Shown: positions 14,484-21,607 of the stretch, piece after piece
Layout of the letters: the number at the start of each line of letters is the position of its first letter
Position numbering within the stretch: the first letter of the stretch is position 1
Position numbers and translations under genes: made by a program
The notes under the pieces: generated by a model
Seen by the model: only the letters and a program-made list of their open reading frames with translations
What the model was told of the DNA's origin: nothing
Database searches by the model: none
Source: a virus
IMG/VR virus record: IMGVR_UViG_3300017917_002551
Span: 1 to 41,566 of that record
DNA length: 41,566 nt
Reading direction: 5' to 3' (one strand)

Positions 14484-16934
14484 ATGTTCATTAACGATTT
14501 ATTTAAAGATAACGAAAAACCCTTAAACGAAGTTAGCAATGAATTGCTAGGACGTTATAAAAAAGCTGCTGGCGCTGATGCATCAGCTGCGGACAAGCGT
14601 GGAGACATTGAACGCGGTAATAAAAGATTTAAGGGAATAGTTAAAGCTACTGTCAAGCAAGGCGAAAACGATGTTAAGCGACACAAAGAGCAAGGTGTAG
14701 CGGAAGGCAGTAGTATTCTTGATATTCTTGATGTTCCTGAGAAAGTAATTCGTACAGCACAAGATGCAGCACGTGGTATGCCAACTGGTACAGTACCAGA
14801 CAGTAAAACTGATTTAGCAAATACTGCTGCTAAGGTTGGTAAACAGGTAATTGATACCGCAAAAGATGCGGCACGTGGTATGCCAACTGGTACTTCACCA
14901 AAACCACAAAAAGAAAAAGGTGTAGATAAAGATGTTCAAGAAGCATACGACACTAGCGAAGGCAACCGTGAATATTTTGATGATATACAAGAGTGGGCAC
15001 AAGCCGTACTAGACTTCGGGGGCGAAGTCGTCAAAGCCCGTGGCGTTTATGTAGCACACGGGTGGGAAGGCGAAGCTGGAGAATTTGACCCTGTTGCTGG
15101 CGAAGGTTGGTTAGTTAGCAAAGTTATGCGTGAAGGTGCAGAGACCTCGGGAAACAAAGTTAGTTACAATGGCCGAGTCATTGGCCACATTGCAACTGAC
15201 TTAGATGGCGATCCAATGGGTGTTGTTTATGATGGTGAAAACAGACCATACGAGATTTACGGCTATAATGATCTTGATGAATTAAAGAATGAAATGATTC
15301 ATGTGTACATGGAACGAGTTCAGCGAGGTGTGGCAGAAGGCTCGGAAACACACAAATATGAGGTAGTCGTCAAAGGACACAAGAGGTCATATTCAGTCTG
15401 GGTTGATGCCAAAAACGAAGAGGTTGCTATAATTAGGGCACAGCAATATGTGGCCCGAGAACACAATGACACCGCAAAAAGAGCAGCAGTAGTTGATATG
15501 AAGAAAGGTGTAGCGGAAGGTATTAGTGTTGTTGATTCAAACTACGACCTAGATCAAATGGTATTAACACTTGACATAGAAGGTACGAAAAAATATTTTA
15601 CTTACTGGGATTATGACGAAAACTTTGCGAATGCAGAGCGTAAAGATGTATTTGCTCAACTGCAAGAACAGCCTTGGTATGCGGGTCTAGATCATCCTAC
15701 CAAAATGGAAATCCTTGACGCCGCATATAAAGCCATACGAGGAGAGGAACCCAGCGAGTATAGACCAACTGTAGGTGACGAACCTTTAGACGAAGCAGGT
15801 CCATTCTCATACGGTGCCAAGAAGCCACGCAAAGGTAGTGTAGCAGATCTAGCAGCTAAAAAACGCAAAGAGCAGGAACGCGGCCAGCGGCCCATCGAAC
15901 CCCGGGATCAAATGGTAGGAGTTGCTAAGATCCTACCAAAAGATGTGTCGGAAGGTAAAGAAGATTTAAGCAAGTATTCTACTGAACGATTAAAAGCCTA
16001 TGTTGAAAAAGTATCAGGTGGAGGTGTTCCAGCATTTGGTTCTGGAGCACAACTAAAGCGTGTGCAAGCGGAACTAAAGCGTAGAGAACAAGGTGTGTCA
16101 GAAGCCTCTGTGCAAGACAAACTACATCGTCGTCATCAAGAATTAAGAAAAAAGTCTGGCTTGCCTAACCCTGATTATTATAAAGAACTACAAAAGTCTT
16201 ACGATATCGAAAATGATCAAGAAAGACTAGCAGCACAAGCAGATATTAAAAAGAAATACAAAGTTGCTGAAGCTCGCAAAGCTGAACAAAACTTTGATAT
16301 TGAAGATATTAAAAACTTAGAATCTATTAGAGACCTTGCTACACTAAAATTACAAGCATTTAATTTAATTAGTCGTCCTAGTGCTAAACCAATGAAACCA
16401 GAGAAAGTTGAATGGTTTAAACAGCGACTAGAAGATCTTAAGTCACCAATGGCAGTAATTAAACTAATGTACGATTTATTGTTAAGCGGAGAAGGACACT
16501 CGGTAATTGGTAGCAGACATAGTATGAAGGCCAATACCTATAGAGACAGATTTGGCGAAAGTAGTGATGGGTCAGTAAAATATGAATTTGATCTTGGCAA
16601 TGGCAAAAAAGATTATAATATAGAGAAGCCAGGCAAAGCCGGGGATAAAGTCGAACCTGATACAAGTAGAGCCGAAGCAAAATATAAACTTAACAATCCT
16701 TTGCGTAAGGTAAAATCAGTTAAAGTTGTTGATAAACCACAAGAAGACAAATCGCAGGTCAAAAACGAAGACATAGAAAAATATGTCGAAGAGCTAGAGC
16801 GAGCTGGTTATGAAATAATTACAGAAAAGAAAATTAAACAAAGGCTTGATCCAAAATGTTGGAAAGGCTACAAAAAATCCGGAACTAAAATTAAAGGAGG
16901 GGTGCGTGTTAATAATTGCGTACCAAAAAAATAA
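14484..16934 (+). CDS. 816-aa modular polyprotein with repeated V/L-x-E|G/A sites
   Basis: The protein begins MFINDLFKDNEKPLNE, close to the MFIADLFES start of the nucleotidyltransferase at 11391. It is divided by sites of one type: GVAE74|G, VQE153|A, GVAE285|G, GVAE345|G, LDE437|A, DVSE490|G, GVSE540|A and VAE596|A. Between them lie small modules of about 50-130 residues, several with their own strand-helix pattern, for example 286-345 and 346-437. Residues 95-103 and 129-137 repeat AARGMPTGT. The C-terminus is a basic tail with Cys792 and Cys812. The sites match the (L/I)-x-E|(A/G) rule of T4-type prohead proteases, with Val at P3. I infer a head-packaged precursor that is cut into pieces. 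No enzymatic motif seen. Confidence 0.8.
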   Translation: MFINDLFKDNEKPLNEVSNELLGRYKKAAGADASAADKRGDIERGNKRFKGIVKATVKQGENDVKRHKEQGVAEGSSILDILDVPEKVIRTAQDAARGMPTGTVPDSKTDLANTAAKVGKQVIDTAKDAARGMPTGTSPKPQKEKGVDKDVQEAYDTSEGNREYFDDIQEWAQAVLDFGGEVVKARGVYVAHGWEGEAGEFDPVAGEGWLVSKVMREGAETSGNKVSYNGRVIGHIATDLDGDPMGVVYDGENRPYEIYGYNDLDELKNEMIHVYMERVQRGVAEGSETHKYEVVVKGHKRSYSVWVDAKNEEVAIIRAQQYVAREHNDTAKRAAVVDMKKGVAEGISVVDSNYDLDQMVLTLDIEGTKKYFTYWDYDENFANAERKDVFAQLQEQPWYAGLDHPTKMEILDAAYKAIRGEEPSEYRPTVGDEPLDEAGPFSYGAKKPRKGSVADLAAKKRKEQERGQRPIEPRDQMVGVAKILPKDVSEGKEDLSKYSTERLKAYVEKVSGGGVPAFGSGAQLKRVQAELKRREQGVSEASVQDKLHRRHQELRKKSGLPNPDYYKELQKSYDIENDQERLAAQADIKKKYKVAEARKAEQNFDIEDIKNLESIRDLATLKLQAFNLISRPSAKPMKPEKVEWFKQRLEDLKSPMAVIKLMYDLLLSGEGHSVIGSRHSMKANTYRDRFGESSDGSVKYEFDLGNGKKDYNIEKPGKAGDKVEPDTSRAEAKYKLNNPLRKVKSVKVVDKPQEDKSQVKNEDIEKYVEELERAGYEIITEKKIKQRLDPKCWKGYKKSGTKIKGGVRVNNCVPKK
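14763..14893 (+). repeat. 29-bp direct repeat pair within the polyprotein gene
   Basis: Bases 14763-14791 and 14865-14893 are identical except for one position (gatgcAgcacg versus gatgcGgcacg) and encode DAARGMPTGT twice, with start-to-start distance 102 bases. The in-frame distance of 34 codons suggests a tandem duplication of one small module. Confidence 0.85.
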
Positions 16935-16937
16935 AAC

Positions 16938-17756
16938 ATGGACCCAAAATTTTTTAGAAAATACTCAGACATATTACGCGAATTTGGTGCAGACAATGGC
17001 CCAATTGGTGTAGCTGGACGACAACCTGCGCCAGCTGGTACAGCACCGGCAGCAAAGCCAGCACCAGGTCAGCCTGCTCCTGCTGCTCCTGCTGCACAAC
17101 CACAGCAACAAGGCGTAAGTCGTTTTGCAAATACTGCTGATGCGTATGATAGTGGCATTGACGGTCCCGCCGGACAAAGAACAACTATTAATACTAGCAC
17201 TGGACAAAGACAAACTAGCGATGCATCTGGAACTTCTACTGTTGATGCATCTGGAACTCCTATATCGCACACTACTCCTAACTTAGGTGGTTATTCGCAA
17301 ACAACATATACAGGCAGTGCAGGTAAAGGCCCAGCCAGTGGAGCACAAACTACAAACTATAGCCAAGGTCCGTTGTCGGTTACTAGAGATACTAATGCTG
17401 CTGGAAAGCAAACATCGTCGTCGGCAGAATACGATATGGGAGTTGCAAAAGCTACAGTGACACAACAAGGCGATGAAAATGCTCCGTTGCAAACAAACAT
17501 GCAGACCACACAACCAGCGCCGGTGGATGAGGATGGTATTCCTACAATATCAGATCCTAATCCAAGAGAACAACCGCATCCTGCTGATCAAGCATTAGGT
17601 GCATTGCGTACTCTTAGAAAATTAGCCGGTATAGATCGCGGTGATATTGAAGGTGCAGTTAATCAAGAAGTAACTAATATTGTACGATCACCACAGGACC
17701 CTAGTAGCAAAAACGTAAGCTTTATAAATCGTTTCTTCGGTCACAATAAAGATTAA
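16938..17756 (+). CDS. Putative head-packaged Ala/Pro/Thr-rich protein, 272 aa
   Basis: The first 15 residues, MDPKFFRKYSDILRE, form an amphipathic helix ending L-x-E like the other members of this block. The rest is low complexity: Pro/Ala/Gln-rich (about 20-65), then Gly/Ser/Thr/Gln-rich repeats containing pairs such as TSTGQRQTSDASGTSTVDASG (about 85-106), then a short helix (PADQALGALRTLRKLAG) and a C-terminal segment. It has no hydrophobic core outside the ends and is probably disordered. Context and N-terminus suggest it is packaged in the head. It abuts the next gene with a one-base overlap. Confidence 0.7.
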   Translation: MDPKFFRKYSDILREFGADNGPIGVAGRQPAPAGTAPAAKPAPGQPAPAAPAAQPQQQGVSRFANTADAYDSGIDGPAGQRTTINTSTGQRQTSDASGTSTVDASGTPISHTTPNLGGYSQTTYTGSAGKGPASGAQTTNYSQGPLSVTRDTNAAGKQTSSSAEYDMGVAKATVTQQGDENAPLQTNMQTTQPAPVDEDGIPTISDPNPREQPHPADQALGALRTLRKLAGIDRGDIEGAVNQEVTNIVRSPQDPSSKNVSFINRFFGHNKD

Positions 17757-18394
17757 TGCGAGATTTTATACTAACTGATAATACATGGAATCCCAACGGC
17801 CATTGGTCTTTACCGCTACCAGGATATTTCGCTCCTAAAATATATCACTTAGAATTATTTGACCAAAACGGATACGATCTAACCGAGCTTGAGAAATTGT
17901 TCGCCGATGTAAATATGGCAGACACAGACCCCCATCGTAGTCACAGAACAGCAATTAAGCGTCCATGGTTTGACCAATCAGATAAAGTAGAAGGTGCTAT
18001 ACTTAATCATAGTTTATTGTTTGAACGCAAAGGATTCGAAGGCGAAGCACTTAGTCAGCTAAAAATGTGGACTAAGTACTTTCCACGCATATGGCAGCTA
18101 ATTAGATTACGTCCTAAGTGGGGACTTGATTTTAGTATGGATTATGCTGATGCCTACGGTAACTGTTTTGAAATCCTACACTGGGAATATGATGGCTTTG
18201 ATTACAACGAATTACAAGAAATTAAACAGACAGTCGAACCCATTCTATCTAGCATTGACTGGGACGATGCTGCACAGCAACTCTTAAAGAAAAAATCTGA
18301 GTGGCATCATCTGGACTTTTTTGCACAAAGCGAATACAAGTGTAAATACTTTGGTATTGTTAAAGAACGTTTTAAAATGGTAGCATGGGAATAA
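17756..18394 (+). CDS. Conserved hypothetical phage protein, 212 aa
   Basis: No named family recognised. A compact soluble protein rich in aromatic residues: NPNGHWSLPLPGYFAPKIYH near the N-terminus, LKMWTKYFPRIWQLIRLRPK in the middle, WGLDFSMDYAD and EILHWEYDGFDYNELQEI, then a helix with LLKKKSEWHHLDFF. No signal or membrane span. There is no targeting-type N-terminus, so it is not part of the cargo set, although it overlaps that set by one base. A clean long frame of typical codon use. Confidence 0.75.
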   Translation: MRDFILTDNTWNPNGHWSLPLPGYFAPKIYHLELFDQNGYDLTELEKLFADVNMADTDPHRSHRTAIKRPWFDQSDKVEGAILNHSLLFERKGFEGEALSQLKMWTKYFPRIWQLIRLRPKWGLDFSMDYADAYGNCFEILHWEYDGFDYNELQEIKQTVEPILSSIDWDDAAQQLLKKKSEWHHLDFFAQSEYKCKYFGIVKERFKMVAWE

Positions 18395-18409
18395 CTCAAG
18401 GAGAATAAA

Positions 18410-18556
18410 ATGGCAAAACCATCAACATCAAGTAATAAAAAAGCGATCAAGAGCGTATTCAAGCTTACTAGTCAAGGTGGGCGCAGAGCTAAAACTAGCG
18501 CACTTAATAAAAGCGAAAAGCGTTCGCACAAAGCATATCGTGGGCAAGGCAGATAA
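18410..18556 (+). CDS. Small very basic protein, 48 aa
   Basis: AAGGAGAAT precedes ATG 18410 and opens a 48-codon frame starting MAKPSTSSNKKAIKSVFKL and ending KAYRGQGR. Lys and Arg make up about a third of the residues and there is no hydrophobic stretch, so nucleic-acid binding is likely. It resembles ribosomal-protein-like or DNA-compacting tails in composition only. Its stop overlaps an ATAAATA element that precedes the Dps-like gene. Confidence 0.7.
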   Translation: MAKPSTSSNKKAIKSVFKLTSQGGRRAKTSALNKSEKRSHKAYRGQGR

Positions 18557-18559
18557 ATA
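18553..18559 (+). promoter_or_regulatory. Late-promoter-like ATAAATA element
   Basis: ATAAATA overlaps the stop (TAA 18554-18556) of the small basic protein and ends 19 nt before the Dps-like ATG at 18579. Same motif and placement as at 9691 and 24265. Confidence 0.45.
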
Positions 18560-18578
18560 CTCGTATTAAGGTTTTATT

Positions 18579-19013
18579 ATGGACGAGTTACAACGAGCAC
18601 TTAAAATTGCTTTTGCAAGCGAATTTTCTTTTTACTTAAAAGCACATTATTTTCACTGGAACGTTGAGGGACCTAATTTCCCCCAATTACATGATCTGTT
18701 TGGTAAAATTTACGAAGAAGTGTATGGTAGTATTGATACATTTGCAGAAGAAATTCGCGCAACCGGCGCATACACCCCAGGTTCGTTTGCTCGTCTAAGT
18801 ATCCTAAGTTTAGTCGATGATGAAGTAGAGATTATACCTGCCGAAGCTATGTTATTAGAACTTCTTGAAGATAGCGAACGAATGGCAGAAATGTTTCGTA
18901 TAGTGTTTAATGCTTCTGAAGAATTAGGACTGCATGGGTTAAGTGACTTTTTGGCTGGACGTCAAGATGCACACAAAAAACATTCTTGGATGCTAAGATC
19001 TACTCTTAAATAA
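18579..19013 (+). CDS. Dps-like ferritin-family protein
   Basis: The 144-aa protein shows the Dps signature HYFHWNVEGPNFPQLHDLFG with His26 and His38, and the ferroxidase pair Asp53 and Glu57 in SIDTFAEEI. Dps subunits form 12-mers that oxidise iron and protect DNA. Length is slightly below the usual 155-170 residues, with almost no N-terminal extension, so the lysine-rich DNA-binding tail of E. coli Dps is missing. Role in infection is unknown; iron or peroxide detoxification is the natural guess. It is followed, 6 bases later, by the radical SAM gene. Confidence 0.85.
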   Translation: MDELQRALKIAFASEFSFYLKAHYFHWNVEGPNFPQLHDLFGKIYEEVYGSIDTFAEEIRATGAYTPGSFARLSILSLVDDEVEIIPAEAMLLELLEDSERMAEMFRIVFNASEELGLHGLSDFLAGRQDAHKKHSWMLRSTLK

Positions 19014-19019
19014 GAGTAT

Positions 19020-20174
19020 ATGTCAATCAAATTAAATCCAGAAATTGGATCCAATTTCTGCTATGCGCCTTGGACCAATATACACATCAATACAGGTGGT
19101 GAATACAAAACTTGTTGTGCAGGCACAGATGTTATTGGAGATTTGAGGACCGTTCCAATTTTGGATTTATTATCCAATCAAAAACTAATTGAAATTAAAA
19201 ATTCAATTATCAACAATAATACCCACCGCAACTGCCAGATATGCTATCGCCAAGAGCGTCATAGTTCTGTAAGCGAACGTGCTTGGTATAACGATATTGC
19301 AGATAATCAATCTGTTAATATTGACGATATTACAGAAACAAAATTACAAAATTTAGATATACGCTGGTCAAACACTTGCAATTTAAGTTGTGTTTATTGT
19401 GACCACGAAGCTAGTAGCCAATGGGCTGCATTAAAACAACTTCCAGTTGAAAGATTAAATTATGATAATACATTACCAGATATTATCAAATTTATCGAAA
19501 CAAATCGATCAACACTAAAAAATCTAGCATTACTTGGTGGCGAACCTTTATTACAAAAAGAAAACGATTACTTACTAGATGTAATCAACGAGAACGTTAA
19601 TATAAATGTTATTACCAATTTAAGCGTTCCACTAAAAAATAATCGTATTTTTCAAAAACTATTGTCAAAGAAAAATGTAATGTGGGATATTAGTTTTGAA
19701 ACAATCGAAGATCGTTTTGAATATGTACGACACGGCAGCAGTTGGTCTCTTATAACAGAAAATTTAAAACAATTAGCATACGCTATAAAAGATATTCCTG
19801 GGCAAAGAATTGGCATCACTAGCCAATATTGCATATATAATGCTATGTCCTTGTCAAAATTACACGAATACTTCGCAGATAATAACTTACCAATGATGCG
19901 TTGGAATGAATTGCATTATCCGAACATATTAAGTGTATCAAGCTTACCTCAAGAATTTATTAATCAAGCAATTAAAGAACTTACAAATTCTATTCAATAT
20001 CACTATTCGCCTGTACAAGAAAGATTTTTACAAGAGATGGCAAATAGTTTGCAAACTATTAAACCAACAAAATCAAATTGTGACGATTTATATAGTTGGC
20101 ATCAAAAACAAGAAGAAACATATTGGCCCGGATTTAAATACAAATTTGCAAATCTTTGGCCGGAGTACAGATAA
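19020..20174 (+). CDS. Radical SAM protein with auxiliary cysteine (twitch/SPASM-like) region
   Basis: The 384-aa protein has the radical SAM motif CNLSCVYC (CX3CX2C), which binds the 4Fe-4S cluster and SAM, and ALLGGEPLL as the GGE motif. Before it, FCYAPWTNIHINTGGEYKTCC and CQICYRQE provide extra cysteines of the kind that hold an auxiliary cluster in SPASM and twitch proteins; here they lie N-terminal. The substrate is unknown; such phage enzymes often modify proteins or sugars. It overlaps the lipase-like gene downstream by one base, so the two may act together. It is soluble, without signal. Confidence 0.85.
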   Translation: MSIKLNPEIGSNFCYAPWTNIHINTGGEYKTCCAGTDVIGDLRTVPILDLLSNQKLIEIKNSIINNNTHRNCQICYRQERHSSVSERAWYNDIADNQSVNIDDITETKLQNLDIRWSNTCNLSCVYCDHEASSQWAALKQLPVERLNYDNTLPDIIKFIETNRSTLKNLALLGGEPLLQKENDYLLDVINENVNINVITNLSVPLKNNRIFQKLLSKKNVMWDISFETIEDRFEYVRHGSSWSLITENLKQLAYAIKDIPGQRIGITSQYCIYNAMSLSKLHEYFADNNLPMMRWNELHYPNILSVSSLPQEFINQAIKELTNSIQYHYSPVQERFLQEMANSLQTIKPTKSNCDDLYSWHQKQEETYWPGFKYKFANLWPEYR

Positions 20175-20746
20175 TGATTTTAGTTTATATACACGGAGCA
20201 AATGCTACCAGCGAAAGTTTTAATTATATACGTAAGCACATTGGTGGCAATGATTTAGTAATTAACTATGATAGTCGAAATGGCTTTCAAAAAAACTTAG
20301 AGGATATCGGCGAACAAATCAAAGATTACAATGATATCTTTTTTATTTGTCACAGCCTCGGGGGAATTTATGCATTACATCTCGCAAATAAATTCCCTGA
20401 CAAAGTTATTGGTGCAGTTACATTAAGCACACCATATGGCGGTGCCGAAGTAGCTGACGTAGCAAAATATTTTTTACCTTATAGTCGTTTATTAAAAGAT
20501 ATTGGCCCTAATAGTTGGGCTATGAGAGAAACAAGGAAAATTCAAATTACACAACCTTGGTGTAATGTAGTTACTATTCGCGGTGATAGTCCTTGGGTAA
20601 TGGGAAAGAATGACGGTGTTGTGACTATTAATAGTCAAAAATATCGAGAAGATATTATGGACCTAATAGAATTAGAATACAACCACTATGAAGTAGTCTT
20701 AAGCGATCGGGTAATTAACTTAATAAAAGAAAGAATACCAAAATGA
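20174..20746 (+). CDS. Alpha/beta hydrolase, lipase-like
   Basis: The 190-aa protein begins MILVYIHGANATSESF, with the HG oxyanion motif of alpha/beta hydrolases, and has CHSLGGIYALHLANKF, the nucleophile elbow with catalytic Ser. A segment with NDGVVT holds a candidate acid Asp, and NHYEVVLS a candidate His. It is most like small lipases or esterases of the PGAP1/lipase_2 type. Start chosen at ATG 20174, which overlaps the radical SAM stop by one base; the frame opens 18 bases earlier with MAGVQI, but no ribosome binding site is seen there. Cytoplasmic. Acceptor unknown. Confidence 0.8.
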   Translation: MILVYIHGANATSESFNYIRKHIGGNDLVINYDSRNGFQKNLEDIGEQIKDYNDIFFICHSLGGIYALHLANKFPDKVIGAVTLSTPYGGAEVADVAKYFLPYSRLLKDIGPNSWAMRETRKIQITQPWCNVVTIRGDSPWVMGKNDGVVTINSQKYREDIMDLIELEYNHYEVVLSDRVINLIKERIPK

Positions 20747-20922
20747 TTGCAGACATGATAATAAGCGGATTTTTTGGAGCACTAGGTTGGATGGGCGCCT
20801 TTTGGACTGTAGATAAAGTTCTGCCAGAAAAAACAGAAACTCAAATTTGTTCAGAATGGAAAGAAGAAGTTCAAGCCGATGGCAAAGTAATAAGGACTCG
20901 ATCCTGTGAGCCAAAAAAATAA
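20743..20922 (+). CDS. Small membrane-anchored protein, 59 aa
   Basis: A 4-base overlap (ATGA) with the hydrolase starts a 59-codon frame. Residues 1-24 (MIADMIISGFFGALGWMGAF) are a single membrane segment; the rest is charged, with two Cys (CSEW, RSCEPKK). The end is K-rich. It is likely to be an inner-membrane protein with a periplasmic or cytoplasmic tail. Support is the overlap and clean composition. Confidence 0.65.
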   Translation: MIADMIISGFFGALGWMGAFWTVDKVLPEKTETQICSEWKEEVQADGKVIRTRSCEPKK

Positions 20923-20990
20923 GAACACACCTTAGGACCGTGTGTGGGCGGCTGCTGCCCTATCCAGAGGAGTCGTGCCCTGAGGATTAA
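20923..20990 (+). ncRNA. GC-rich structured RNA candidate in the gap before dsbA
   Basis: The gap 20923-21059 holds no open frame. In 20931-20980, 33 of 50 bases are G or C in an otherwise AT-rich genome. Three consecutive hairpins can be drawn: ACACAC/GTGTGT (20925-20930 with 20940-20945), GGGC/GCCC (20946-20949 with 20957-20960) and ATCC..AGG/CCT..GGAT (20962-20970 with 20979-20987). There is no U-run after them, so a plain terminator is unlikely. It could be a small RNA, a leader, or a processing signal. Confidence 0.45.
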
Positions 20991-21006
20991 AGTGAGCAAA
21001 GTTCTC

Positions 21007-21035
21007 TTGCAATTCTTGTTACATTCATCTACAAT
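21007..21035 (+). promoter_or_regulatory. Sigma70-type promoter for the dsbA-polymerase unit
   Basis: TTGCAA (21007-21012), a 17-base spacer and TACAAT (21030-21035) make a good host-type promoter. The expected start near 21042 leaves a short leader with TTAGGAG before ATG 21060. Confidence 0.55.
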
Positions 21036-21059
21036 ATTATTTTTAACTTAGGAGATTTT

Positions 21060-21320
21060 ATGAGCTCACGTATGTTCTCTTCTGAACAAAAGGCTAAACT
21101 TACACAAATCATTAATGAAGGCATGACGGTCATGCAAGAAGTAGAGGACCTTAATGCTGGACTAAATGATACTATCAAAGCAGTTGCTCAAGAAATGGAA
21201 ATTAAACCGGCCATTCTCAAAAAAGCAATTAAGATCGCACACAAATCTAAACTAGGCGACGAAAATGCCGATAATGAAGAATTAAACACTATTCTCGAAA
21301 CCGTAGGAAAAACTCTTTGA
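21060..21320 (+). CDS. dsbA: DsbA-like dsDNA-binding protein
   Basis: The 86-aa acidic and basic helical protein (MSSRMFSSEQKAKLTQIINEG... ending NTILETVGKTL) matches, in size and in its helix pattern with LNDTIKAVAQEMEIKPAILKKAIKIAH, the DsbA proteins of T4-like phages, which bind double-stranded DNA and are linked to late transcription. The helix-turn-helix-like stretch MEIKPAILKKAIKIAHKS fits DNA recognition. It has a clear TTAGGAG and its own promoter, and overlaps the next gene by four bases. T4 DsbA is 89 aa, so size agrees; sequence identity is low by eye, hence moderate confidence. Confidence 0.6.
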   Translation: MSSRMFSSEQKAKLTQIINEGMTVMQEVEDLNAGLNDTIKAVAQEMEIKPAILKKAIKIAHKSKLGDENADNEELNTILETVGKTL

Positions 21321-21601
21321 TTGATGTTATAGCCGGAATTTTTTCTTGGATTAAGGATGACTTTCGTTCTCACCCCGTTAGGTTCGCTCTTGAGCTCCTT
21401 GCTTGGGCTGTTAGCATTGGCTGCTCTATCACGATGGCAGTCACCGTCCCTAATCCTCCTCTTCTCATACTATATCCTATCTGGATTAGTGGCTGTGCAA
21501 TTTATGCGTGGGCTGCTTGGTCTAGGAAAAGCTTTGGTATGTTGGCTAACTATCTCTTGCTAACCACAATCGATGCAATTGGTCTTATAAGGATGTTATA
21601 A
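21317..21601 (+). CDS. Small polytopic membrane protein
   Basis: The 94-aa protein starts from TTG at 21317, four bases inside the dsbA stop (TTGA). It has three membrane segments, around residues 22-42, 46-66 and 74-93, separated by short loops (RSHPVRF, PNPPLL, SRKSFG). Codon use is richer in C-ending codons than the neighbours. Position directly before the polymerase suggests a replication-region accessory. No family recognised. Confidence 0.65.
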   Translation: MIDVIAGIFSWIKDDFRSHPVRFALELLAWAVSIGCSITMAVTVPNPPLLILYPIWISGCAIYAWAAWSRKSFGMLANYLLLTTIDAIGLIRML

Positions 21602-21607
21602 TAATAC

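Noticed and set aside
14761-14893. CRISPR-like repeat
   Set aside because: Only two copies of 29 bp inside a coding frame with a 73-bp gap that is itself coding; a module duplication explains it.
19006-19012. Late-promoter-like TTAAATA before the radical SAM gene
   Set aside because: It ends only seven bases before the ATG, unlike the ~20-nt spacing of the others.
20979-21010. Hammerhead ribozyme (CTGAGGA core)
   Set aside because: CTGAGGA fits CUGANGA, but no GAAA with matching stems follows within the expected distance.
20923-21059. tRNA gene
   Set aside because: No acceptor stem pairing and no T-loop GTTCRA sequence.
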